A program made the translations under genes and the position numbers. DNA of 64,000 bases from Pseudomonas putida. Lineage in GTDB: Bacteria > Pseudomonadota > Gammaproteobacteria > Pseudomonadales > Pseudomonadaceae. The notes under the pieces are model-generated. The model searched no databases. It worked only from the letters and a program-made list of their open reading frames with translations, and was not told the DNA's origin. Shown in pieces: positions 8,352 to 14,691 of this stretch. The stretch's first letter is position 1, and each line of letters opens with the position of its first letter. The DNA lies in assembly GCF_028682455.1 (NCBI RefSeq), contig NZ_JANHLD010000002.1:372001-436000 (forward strand), written 5' to 3'.

Positions 8352-8853
8352 CCCTGCCGAGGCGGGCTTCACCTACCTGGGCGTGCTGTTGCTGATCGCC
8401 GTGACCGGCATCGCTCTGGGTTGCACCGTGACCTTGTGGTCGACCGTCGCCCAGCGCGAACGCGAGCGCGACCTGCTGTGGGTCGGCACCCAGTATGCCC
8501 AGGCGCTACGCAGCTACTACCGCAGCTCGCCGGGCCTGGCCCAATACCCGCAGACCCTCGAGGAGCTGCTCGAAGACCCGCGCTACCCGAACCCCAAGCG
8601 GCACATTCGCCAGCTCTACAGCGATCCGATCACCGGCAGCGACGACTGGGGCCTGGTGCGTTCCATCGACGGGCGCATCACCGGGGTCTACAGCCGGTCG
8701 CAACAGGCGCCGCTCAAGCAGACCGGTTTTGCCGCCCAGTGGTCGGACTTCGAAGGCCTGGCCCACTACGCCGACTGGCAGTTCGTGGCCGAGAAGGCCT
8801 TTGCCGACAACGGCGGCGTGCGCAACGACGCGCCGCAAGGAGCCGGGCAATGA
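8326..8853 (+). CDS. Atypical minor pseudopilin lacking Glu at +5
   Basis: A 175-residue protein with a 15-residue N-terminal leader ending EAG, then FTYLGVLLLIAVTGIALG. The processing glycine and the hydrophobic helix fit a type IV prepilin, but +5 is Gly instead of the usual Glu, as in tip pseudopilins of the GspK type. The globular part contains QREREPDLLWVG-like and YPQTLEELLEDPR-like segments (residues 42-90) and resembles GspG-type turns. The start ATG at 8326 follows GGGAGG by 7 bp. It overlaps the upstream gene, and its stop overlaps the csgE start (AATGA). It probably initiates or caps the pseudopilus. Confidence 0.78.
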   Translation: MAAFMPSGSPAEAGFTYLGVLLLIAVTGIALGCTVTLWSTVAQRERERDLLWVGTQYAQALRSYYRSSPGLAQYPQTLEELLEDPRYPNPKRHIRQLYSDPITGSDDWGLVRSIDGRITGVYSRSQQAPLKQTGFAAQWSDFEGLAHYADWQFVAEKAFADNGGVRNDAPQGAGQ

Positions 8854-9245
8854 ACCGCAGACTGACCGCCTGCGCCCTGGCGCTGGTGCTGCTTGCTGGC
8901 ACCGCCCGCGGTGGCGCCGAGGACGAGATGATGGGCTTTATCGTCGACAACACCATCTCGCACATCGGCCATGACTTCTACTACAGCTTTGCCGAGCGGC
9001 TGCGTGCCACCAGCCGCCTGGATTTCAACCTGGTGGTACGCGAGCGACCGGACGCGCGCTGGGGCAGCCTGGTGACGGTCGAGTACGAACAACGTGTGAT
9101 CTACAAACGCTTTCTGCCACCCAACACCACCGAGCTGAAGGACGCCGCGTACGAGGCGGCTGACCTGGTCAAGGCGCAGATCATCCAGCGCAAGCTGCAG
9201 ATGCTGCTGCAAGACACCACCGATCTTGAGAGGGACGAGCTATGA
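8850..9245 (+). CDS. csgE: Curli secretion specificity factor CsgE
   Basis: A 131-residue periplasmic protein. The signal peptide covers about residues 1-20; the mature part starts near AEDEMMGFIVDNTISHIGHDFYY, followed by FAERLRATSRLDFNLVV and VVYEQRV-type strands, all typical of CsgE (E. coli protein is 129 residues). CsgE forms a nonameric cap on the periplasmic side of CsgG and delivers curlin-type substrates. Here its ATG overlaps the stop of a pseudopilin gene, so it is physically part of the T2SS/T4P-like operon. No CsgA or CsgB gene is visible in the window. Confidence 0.93.
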   Translation: MNRRLTACALALVLLAGTARGGAEDEMMGFIVDNTISHIGHDFYYSFAERLRATSRLDFNLVVRERPDARWGSLVTVEYEQRVIYKRFLPPNTTELKDAAYEAADLVKAQIIQRKLQMLLQDTTDLERDEL

Positions 9246-9661
9246 ACAACAACAAAACCTGCCGCCTGGCGTCCCTGGTCCTGCTGACTGCCCTGTGCAG
9301 CCAGGCCGGTGCCACCGAACTGGTGTACACCCCGGTCAACCCGGCATTCGGCGGCAACCCGCTCAACGGCACCTGGCTGCTCAACAACGCCCAGGCGCAA
9401 AACGATCATGACGATCCGGCCATCAAGGACCGTGCCTCGGCGCTGGCCAGCACCTCGTCGCTGGAGCGCTTTACCAGCCAGCTGGAGTCGCGCCTGCTCT
9501 CGCAACTGCTGACCAACATCAATAACGGCAACACCGGCAGCCTGCAGACCGATGCCTTCCTGATCAACGTGCTGGATGACTCCGGGGCCCTGACCATTCA
9601 AATCACCGATCGGGCCACCGGTGAAGTTTCGGAAGTTCTGGTGAACGGCCTGAACCCTTGA
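9242..9661 (+). CDS. csgF: Curli assembly factor CsgF
   Basis: A 139-residue exported protein. The signal peptide (residues 1-22) is followed by TELVYTPVNPAFGGNPLNG, the CsgF N-terminal segment that inserts into the CsgG pore and makes a second constriction. A Gln/Asn-rich neck and a C-terminal beta domain (TDAFLINVLDDSGALTIQI) complete the family pattern. The ATGA overlap with csgE implies coupled translation. CsgF normally tethers the CsgB nucleator at the cell surface; the partner here is unknown because no curlin gene is present in view. Confidence 0.93.
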   Translation: MNNNKTCRLASLVLLTALCSQAGATELVYTPVNPAFGGNPLNGTWLLNNAQAQNDHDDPAIKDRASALASTSSLERFTSQLESRLLSQLLTNINNGNTGSLQTDAFLINVLDDSGALTIQITDRATGEVSEVLVNGLNP

Positions 9662-9688
9662 CGGGCGGGATTACGGGGAGAAACAACC

Positions 9689-10531
9689 ATGAAACGATTT
9701 CTGACCGCACTGATGATTCTGGCCACCCTGCAGGGCTGCAGCCTGCGCGAGCCGATGCCCGCCGAACAGGACAGCGAAAGCCCGACCCTGACGCCGCGGG
9801 CCTCCACCTACTATGACCTGCTCAACATGCCACGGCCCAAAGGTCGGTTGATGGCGGTGGTGTACGGGTTTCGCGACCAGACCGGGCAGTACAAGCCCAC
9901 GCCTGCAAGTTCGTTCTCCACCAGCGTTACCCAGGGGGCTGCGAGCATGCTGATGGATGCCCTGCAGGCCAGTGGCTGGTTCGTGGTGCTGGAACGCGAA
10001 GGCCTGCAGAACCTGCTGACCGAACGCAAGATCATCCGCGCCTCGCAGAAAAAGCCCGACACACCGGTCAACATCCAGGGCGAACTGCCGCCGCTGCAGG
10101 CTGCCAACCTGATGCTCGAAGGCGGCATCATCGCCTACGACACCAACGTGCGCAGCGGCGGGGAGGGCGCACGCTACCTGGGTATCGACATTTCCCGCGA
10201 GTACCGGGTCGACCAGGTCTCGGTCAACCTGCGGGCAGTGGACGTGCGCAGCGGCCAGGTATTGGCCAACGTCATGACCAGCAAGACCATCTACTCGGTC
10301 GGGCGCAGTGCCGGGGTGTTCAAGTTCATCGAGTTCAAGAAACTGCTGGAAGCCGAAGTGGGCTACACCACCAACGAGCCGGCGCAGCTGTGCGTGCTCT
10401 CGGCGATTGAATCGGCGGTAGGGCATTTGCTGGCCCAGGGCATCGAACGGCGCCTGTGGCAAGTGGCCGATGATGGCAGTGGCGACAAGGCGGTACTGGA
10501 CAAGTACCTGAGCCAGTACCAGGCGCCATGA
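9689..10531 (+). CDS. csgG: Curli export channel lipoprotein CsgG
   Basis: A 280-residue lipoprotein with lipobox LQGC (Cys17). The CsgG body is clear: VVYGFRDQTGQ, the helix LLTERKIIRASQ, GGEGARYLGIDISREYRVDQ and ESAVGHLLAQGIERRLW. CsgG forms a nonameric outer-membrane pore. At the E. coli constriction positions 51, 55 and 56 (Tyr, Asn, Phe) this protein reads Thr, Ser, Phe (KPTPASSFSTSV), so two of the three pore-lining residues differ. It is the last gene of the operon, 27 bp after csgF, and is followed by a REP-like palindrome. Confidence 0.95.
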   Translation: MKRFLTALMILATLQGCSLREPMPAEQDSESPTLTPRASTYYDLLNMPRPKGRLMAVVYGFRDQTGQYKPTPASSFSTSVTQGAASMLMDALQASGWFVVLEREGLQNLLTERKIIRASQKKPDTPVNIQGELPPLQAANLMLEGGIIAYDTNVRSGGEGARYLGIDISREYRVDQVSVNLRAVDVRSGQVLANVMTSKTIYSVGRSAGVFKFIEFKKLLEAEVGYTTNEPAQLCVLSAIESAVGHLLAQGIERRLWQVADDGSGDKAVLDKYLSQYQAP

Positions 10532-10547
10532 ACCATTGTGCCGGTCT

Positions 10548-10571
10548 GCGTGGGGCAAGCCCGCTCCTACC
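10548..10571. repeat. REP-like palindromic element
   Basis: GCGTGGGGCAAGCCCGCTCC and following bases are the common P. putida-type REP half-palindrome. An inverted copy lies at 10835-10860, so the two flank the small DUF1272 gene. Confidence 0.75.
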
Positions 10572-10573
10572 GG

Positions 10574-10819
10574 TCAGTGGGTGGGACAGCCTTGTGCCTT
10601 GACGATTCGTTGGGTGGACGCCGGGTACTTGGCCAGTTTCTCCGTCGCCCGCGGTGGGCGCTTGACCAGCTCGCCTCCACAGTTGGGGCACTGGCCCTTG
10701 AGGGTGCGCTCGCTGCAGTCACGGCAGAAGGTGCACTCGAACGAGCAGATCAGCGCGTCCTGACTGTCGCCCGGCAGGTCACAGCCACAGCATTCGCAGT
10801 TGGGTCGCAATTCAAGCAT
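10574..10819 (-). CDS. DUF1272 zinc-binding small protein
   Basis: An 81-residue Cys-rich protein: MLELRPNCECCGCDLP, then CSFECTFCRDC and CPNCGGELVKRPPR. The paired cysteines suggest one or two treble-clef or RING-like zinc sites; the DUF1272 family is widespread in proteobacteria and of unknown function. The ATG at 10819 is preferred because GAGG lies 8 bp upstream; a GTG 9 bp earlier has no such site. It sits between two inverted REP elements and converges with csgG. Confidence 0.85.
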   Translation of the reverse strand: MLELRPNCECCGCDLPGDSQDALICSFECTFCRDCSERTLKGQCPNCGGELVKRPPRATEKLAKYPASTQRIVKAQGCPTH

Positions 10820-10834
10820 GGTCAACACCTCAGG

Positions 10835-10860
10835 GTAGGAGCGGGATTGCCCCGCGATTC
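10835..10860. repeat. REP-like palindromic element (inverted copy)
   Basis: GTAGGAGCGGGATTGCCCCG and following bases are the opposite orientation of the element at 10548-10571. It lies just upstream of the DUF1272 gene start and just past the 3' end of cobM. Confidence 0.75.
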
Positions 10861-10873
10861 AATGTAGCGGGTA

Positions 10874-11620
10874 TCAAGGCCGGTACAGGTGGGCATGGCT
10901 GGCCCGGTACAACGCCGATTCGGCAAAGCTGTCGCTGGCCAATACCCGGCCCACCAGGATCAGCGCAGTGCGCCGGAAACCCTTGGCCTGAACCTGGGCG
11001 ACAATCCCGTCCAGGGTGTCGAGCACCCAGTCCTGGTCCGGCCAGGTGGCGCGATGCACCACGGCCACCGGGCAGTCGCCGCCGTAATGCGGGCGCAGCT
11101 GCTCGACGATGCGTTCCAGGTGCTTGACCCCCAGGTGGATCGCCAGCGTGCTGCGGTGGCGGGCCAGGTCTGCCAGTTGCTCGCCCTCGGGCATCGGTGA
11201 CTGATCGCCGAAGCGGGTGAGGATCACGGTCTGGGCGATGTCCGGCAAGGTCAGTTCGCAACCGAGCAGGGCGGCGCTGGCTGCCACCGCGGTGACGCCG
11301 GGGACGATCTCGAAGGGTATGCCCAGCTCGCGCAGGTAGCGGATCTGCTCGCCAATGGCGCCATACAGGCTTGGATCGCCGCTGTGCACCCGGGCCACAT
11401 CCTGGCCCAGCTCATGGGCAGCCTTGATCGCCTCTATGATTTGCCCCAGGTGCAGCTCGGCGCTGTTGATGACGGTCTGGGCGCTGTGCCCTTCGAGCAC
11501 GGCAGCAGGCACCAGGGAGCCGGCATAGATGATCACCGGGCAACGGTGGATCAGGCGTTGGCCCTTGACGGTGATCAGTTCGGGATCGCCGGGGCCGGCA
11601 CCGATAAAGTAGACGGTCAT
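10874..11620 (-). CDS. cobM: Precorrin-4 C11-methyltransferase CobM
   Basis: A 248-residue SAM-dependent tetrapyrrole methylase that methylates precorrin-4 at C11 in aerobic corrin ring synthesis. Family marks: MTVYFIGAGPGDPELIT at the N-terminus (SAM loop), HSGDPSLYGAIGEQ, and PFEIVPGVTAVAASAALLG. Length is normal for CobM/CbiF. The ATG at 11620 is the natural start; longer frames upstream belong to cobE shadow sequence. It is the last gene of the riboswitch-controlled cbtB-cbtA-cobE-cobM operon, 28 bp after cobE. Confidence 0.95.
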   Translation of the reverse strand: MTVYFIGAGPGDPELITVKGQRLIHRCPVIIYAGSLVPAAVLEGHSAQTVINSAELHLGQIIEAIKAAHELGQDVARVHSGDPSLYGAIGEQIRYLRELGIPFEIVPGVTAVAASAALLGCELTLPDIAQTVILTRFGDQSPMPEGEQLADLARHRSTLAIHLGVKHLERIVEQLRPHYGGDCPVAVVHRATWPDQDWVLDTLDGIVAQVQAKGFRRTALILVGRVLASDSFAESALYRASHAHLYRP

Positions 11621-11648
11621 GCACAGTCCTTGGGAAATAAAGCGGGGA

Positions 11649-12050
11649 TTATCCGCCAATGCCGATGGCGGTGGCCAATGCCAAGGTGGCATCGGCGTGC
11701 AGGGTGCGGGTGACCTGCAGGTGAGCGGGGCCGGCCAGTTGTTCGGCCAGGGCCAGGGCGGTGCTTTCGGCGACGCCATAGCAACCACTGTGGGCAAAGG
11801 CCACTTTCGAGCGGTGGCTCAAGCGGAATTCGAACGCCGCCAGTTGCGCGGCCGAGAAAAACAGCAGGGGCACACCCAGGCGCAGGGCCAACTGATGCAG
11901 CCCTGGCTCGTCGTGCTTGAGGTCGATACTGGCGAGGCCCGCGACCGCCGCCAGCGGCAGGTCGTGGGCCTCGAGGGTGCGCTCCAGCAAGTTGCCCAGC
12001 GCCTCGGCAGGGCAACCCCGTCGGCAACCCAGGCCGACAAACAACTGCAT
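11649..12050 (-). CDS. cobE: Cobalamin biosynthesis protein CobE (CbiG C-terminal-like)
   Basis: A 133-residue protein starting MQLFVGLGCRRGCPAEAL, the characteristic glycine/cysteine start of CobE and the CbiG C-terminal domain. LASIDLKHDEPGLHQLA and SGCYGVAESTAL follow. In anaerobic-type CbiG this domain helps lactone opening; the exact role of CobE in the aerobic route is less clear. It begins 1 bp before the cbtA stop region and precedes cobM, consistent with one transcript. Confidence 0.9.
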   Translation of the reverse strand: MQLFVGLGCRRGCPAEALGNLLERTLEAHDLPLAAVAGLASIDLKHDEPGLHQLALRLGVPLLFFSAAQLAAFEFRLSHRSKVAFAHSGCYGVAESTALALAEQLAGPAHLQVTRTLHADATLALATAIGIGG

Positions 12051-12051
12051 G

Positions 12052-12744
12052 TCAGGCCTGGTTCGGGCGGCGGAACAGCCAGGCGCTGATCAACCCCAGG
12101 GCCAGCCAGAACGCAGCGTTGGTCAGCAGGGAGGCGACCTTGAACTCGGCTTCCAAGGCCTCGGGAGCGAGCATCTCGTGCACTTCAGGTTGCGGCGCGC
12201 CGATCACATGAGGCACCACCAGCAGCACCACGCCCAGGGCCTTGAGCAGCCAGTTGCGGGCGAACACGATCAACCCCAGCCCCACGGCGGTGGCGGCAGC
12301 GGTGCCCACCCACCAGGCCTGGCGCTGGGCCAGGTCTGCTGCGGCGGTACCCGGCAGCTCTGGCGGCAGGCCCAGGGTCGGTGCCAGGCAGAACACGGCA
12401 AAGCCGCCCAGGCCCCAGAGGGCACCCGTCACTGCACTGCTAGGCGCGCGCAAGGTATAGAGCGCGGCCAGGATCAGGGCGAATCCAACGGCCACCACCA
12501 GGTTGCCACCGGTGGTCGACAGCACCCGCTGCCAGCCATCTTCAGGCGCCCAGGCTTCGCTGTCATGGTGATGGTCGGCGGCAACACCCGGCGCATGCTC
12601 ATGGGCCTCGACCACGGGTGCGGCGCTTTCATAGGTTTCCGCCTGCAGAATCAGCGGCGCGACCCAGAAACTTTGCAGCAGGGTCAGCAGCAGGGCGGCC
12701 AGCAGGCCCGCGAACCCTGCGGTACTCGCAATACGCTTGATCAT
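12052..12744 (-). CDS. cbtA: Cobalt transporter subunit CbtA
   Basis: A 230-residue membrane protein of the CbtA family, with five or so hydrophobic segments: residues 9-30, 75-95, 105-125, 150-165 and 175-190. A His-rich loop contains EAHEHAP and DHHHDSE and is a likely cobalt site. CbtAB is a predicted B12-regulated cobalt importer. The start ATG at 12744 opens MIKRIASTAGF. It lies 10 bp downstream of cbtB and abuts cobE, under the upstream cobalamin riboswitch. Confidence 0.93.
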   Translation of the reverse strand: MIKRIASTAGFAGLLAALLLTLLQSFWVAPLILQAETYESAAPVVEAHEHAPGVAADHHHDSEAWAPEDGWQRVLSTTGGNLVVAVGFALILAALYTLRAPSSAVTGALWGLGGFAVFCLAPTLGLPPELPGTAAADLAQRQAWWVGTAAATAVGLGLIVFARNWLLKALGVVLLVVPHVIGAPQPEVHEMLAPEALEAEFKVASLLTNAAFWLALGLISAWLFRRPNQA

Positions 12745-12754
12745 CGGTCGGTAC

Positions 12755-12940
12755 TCAGTGGCAAGGGAAGGCGGCGCTGTGGCGAGTATCGTGGGCAGCG
12801 TTGTGCACCGCTTCAATATGCGAGAAGCCGGCAAAGTAGACCAGGCACAGGCCCAGCAGCGAGGCACCGACAGCAACCAGCAGGCGCTGGCTCAGGGTTG
12901 AGGGGGTAACGGCGGAGTGACTGGCGGTACTGGTACGCAT
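12755..12940 (-). CDS. cbtB: Cobalt transporter subunit CbtB
   Basis: A 61-residue single-pass membrane protein. The transmembrane helix is near residues 20-38, followed by the CbtB C-terminal metal motif: SHIEAVHNAAHDTRHS, with five histidines and an FPCH end. It is the first gene of the operon and lies about 110 bp downstream of a cobalamin riboswitch on the same strand. Its length and His-rich tail are standard for the family. Confidence 0.93.
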   Translation of the reverse strand: MRTSTASHSAVTPSTLSQRLLVAVGASLLGLCLVYFAGFSHIEAVHNAAHDTRHSAAFPCH

Positions 12941-13052
12941 GGCGCTTTCCTCTTGGTGTTGTCAGCAACAGGCAAGCGCAAGAAACCCCTGCACGGATTC
13001 CGCCCAGGGGTTGCAACAGCGCCCGCCCACCGCGGGTTTGTCAAATCGAGCC

Positions 13053-13250
13053 TGGGCCGGTCTCCGGGCTGGCGAGGGCGGGCAGATTGCCGCGCCGAAG
13101 GCGTCACCTTCCCATGCCAGACTACGGGCACAGTGGTTCTGACGCTTTTCTCGCTTACCGTTGCGGGGGCAGCACCGGACTTGTCCTACGCCGTGAATAA
13201 CACGTGTATGACGCACCGGTTTCCCGTTTCACCCTGTCAAGGGCACCCAA
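13053..13250 (-). ncRNA. Cobalamin riboswitch upstream of cbtB
   Basis: Read on the minus strand this stretch has the conserved blocks in order: AAACGGGAAACCGGTG, then GGTGCTGCCCCCGCAACGG with GTAAGC, GGCATGGGAAGGTGACGCC, and a terminal B12 box CGCCAGCCCGGAGACC. These are the core J3/4, J6/3 and regulatory-arm elements of the AdoCbl class. The 3' end is about 110 bp before cbtB. It should repress cobalt uptake and CobE/CobM when cobalamin is abundant. Confidence 0.93.
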
Positions 13251-13335
13251 ACGAATCGCACTAGCAAATCACGCAACTACGCAAGCGTCAATTGTGACAG
13301 CAGTTGACCGCTCACCGGGCACTGCGTAGCCTAGC

Positions 13336-13510
13336 CGCTTCGAGGTTCTTCGGTGCGTGCCGAAGCTAAGACGGGAACGCGGTTCAAGCCGCGGCTGCCC
13401 CCGCAACTGTAAGCATTGAAAGGTTCGACACAGCCACTGCATCGCTGCGGGAAGGCGTCGTTCAACGGGCTACCAGCCGGTGCAATGCGAGCCAGGAGAC
13501 CTGCCTCGAT
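13336..13510 (+). ncRNA. Cobalamin riboswitch upstream of cobW
   Basis: On the plus strand the order is: AGACGGGAACGCGGT, GCGGCTGCCCCCGCAACTG with GTAAGC, a GCCACTG box, CTGCGGGAAGGCG, and the B12 box GAGCCAGGAGACCTGCC. The ends CGAGG and CCTCG can form P1. It precedes cobW by about 110 bp. A perfect palindrome (CGGGCAG/CTGCCCG, 13558-13573) lies in that leader and may be part of the expression platform, although no T tract follows it. Confidence 0.95.
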
Positions 13511-13620
13511 CAGTTTCCGACATTAAACCGGGCGGGGTGATCCGGTGGCGAACGCGCCCGGGCAGTACTGCCCGCGGTTCTCGTCCTGCATGCCCGCCAT
13601 TTGCTGCCAAGGGCATCGAC

Positions 13621-14688
13621 ATGAAAACACTGGCCAAACTCCCCGTCACCATCGTCACCGGCTTTCTGGGCTCGGGCAAGACCACGCTGCTGCGTCATAT
13701 GCTCGACAACGCGCAGGGCCGGCGCATTGCCGTGATCGTCAACGAGTTCGGCGAGCTGGGTATCGATGGCGAGATCCTCAAGCAGTGCAGCATCGGCTGC
13801 AGCGAAGAAGAGGCCAGCGGCCGCGTGTATGAACTGGCCAACGGCTGCCTGTGCTGCACGGTGCAGGAAGAGTTCTTCCCGGTGATGCGCGAGCTGGTGG
13901 CACGCCGTGGCGACCTGGATCACATCCTGATCGAAACCAGCGGCCTGGCCCTGCCCAAGCCGCTGGTGCAAGCCTTCCAGTGGCCGGAAATCCGCAACGC
14001 CTGCACGGTCGATGCGGTGATCACCGTGGTCGACAGCCCGGCAGTGGCCGCCGGCACGTTCGCCGCCTACCCGGAACAGGTCGATGCCCAGCGCAAGCTC
14101 GACCCGAACCTGGACCACGAATCGCCGCTGCATGAGCTGTTCGCCGACCAACTGGCGAGCGCCGACCTGGTGGTCCTGAACAAGGCCGACCTGATCGCCC
14201 CGCACGACCTGGCCAAGGTCCGCGCCGAGGTGCAGGAAGAGTTGCCGGCTGCGGTCAAGGTGATCGAAGCGAGCAGCGGCCGCTTGCCCCTTGAGGTGCT
14301 GCTGGGCCTGGGCGCCGAATCCGAAGCGCATATCGACGGCCGCCGCACCCACCACGACTCGCACCATGACGGCGACGACCACGACGATCATGACCACGAC
14401 GCCTTCGATTCGATCTCCATCGAGCTGCCTGAAGCAGACGAAAGCCTGCTGCTCGACGCGCTGACCCAACTCGTCGTGCAGCACGGCATCCTGCGCGTCA
14501 AGGGTTTTGCGGCGATCCCCGGCAAGCCGATGCGCCTGTTGATCCAGGGCGTGGGCACTCGCTTCGACAAGCACTTCGACCGCGCCTGGCGCAGCGAAGA
14601 GCCGCGCACCACGCGCCTGGTGCTGATCGGCCAGGCACTCGACGCCGTTCGACTGGAAGCGAGCCTGCGCGCCGCCCTGGGCGCCTGA
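13621..14688 (+). CDS. cobW: Cobalamin biosynthesis GTPase/metallochaperone CobW
   Basis: A 355-residue G3E-family P-loop GTPase thought to deliver cobalt to the chelatase. Walker A GFLGSGKTTL is at residues 14-23. The CxCC metal motif of the family is GCLCC (C76, C78, C79). The NKAD guanine motif is in VVLNKADLI. A long His/Asp-rich insert (about residues 240-258, with HHDSHHD and HDDHDHD) is a second cobalt-binding patch. The ATG at 13621 follows AAGGG; an upstream in-frame extension is riboswitch leader sequence and is rejected. It is first in cobW-cobN-chlID. Confidence 0.96.
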   Translation: MKTLAKLPVTIVTGFLGSGKTTLLRHMLDNAQGRRIAVIVNEFGELGIDGEILKQCSIGCSEEEASGRVYELANGCLCCTVQEEFFPVMRELVARRGDLDHILIETSGLALPKPLVQAFQWPEIRNACTVDAVITVVDSPAVAAGTFAAYPEQVDAQRKLDPNLDHESPLHELFADQLASADLVVLNKADLIAPHDLAKVRAEVQEELPAAVKVIEASSGRLPLEVLLGLGAESEAHIDGRRTHHDSHHDGDDHDDHDHDAFDSISIELPEADESLLLDALTQLVVQHGILRVKGFAAIPGKPMRLLIQGVGTRFDKHFDRAWRSEEPRTTRLVLIGQALDAVRLEASLRAALGA

Positions 14689-14691
14689 TTC

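Noticed and set aside
14341..14410. CACGAC/CATGAC-rich tandem repeat resembling a CRISPR or VNTR
   Set aside because: It encodes the normal His/Asp-rich metal-binding insert of CobW; repeat units are imperfect codon repeats within a gene.
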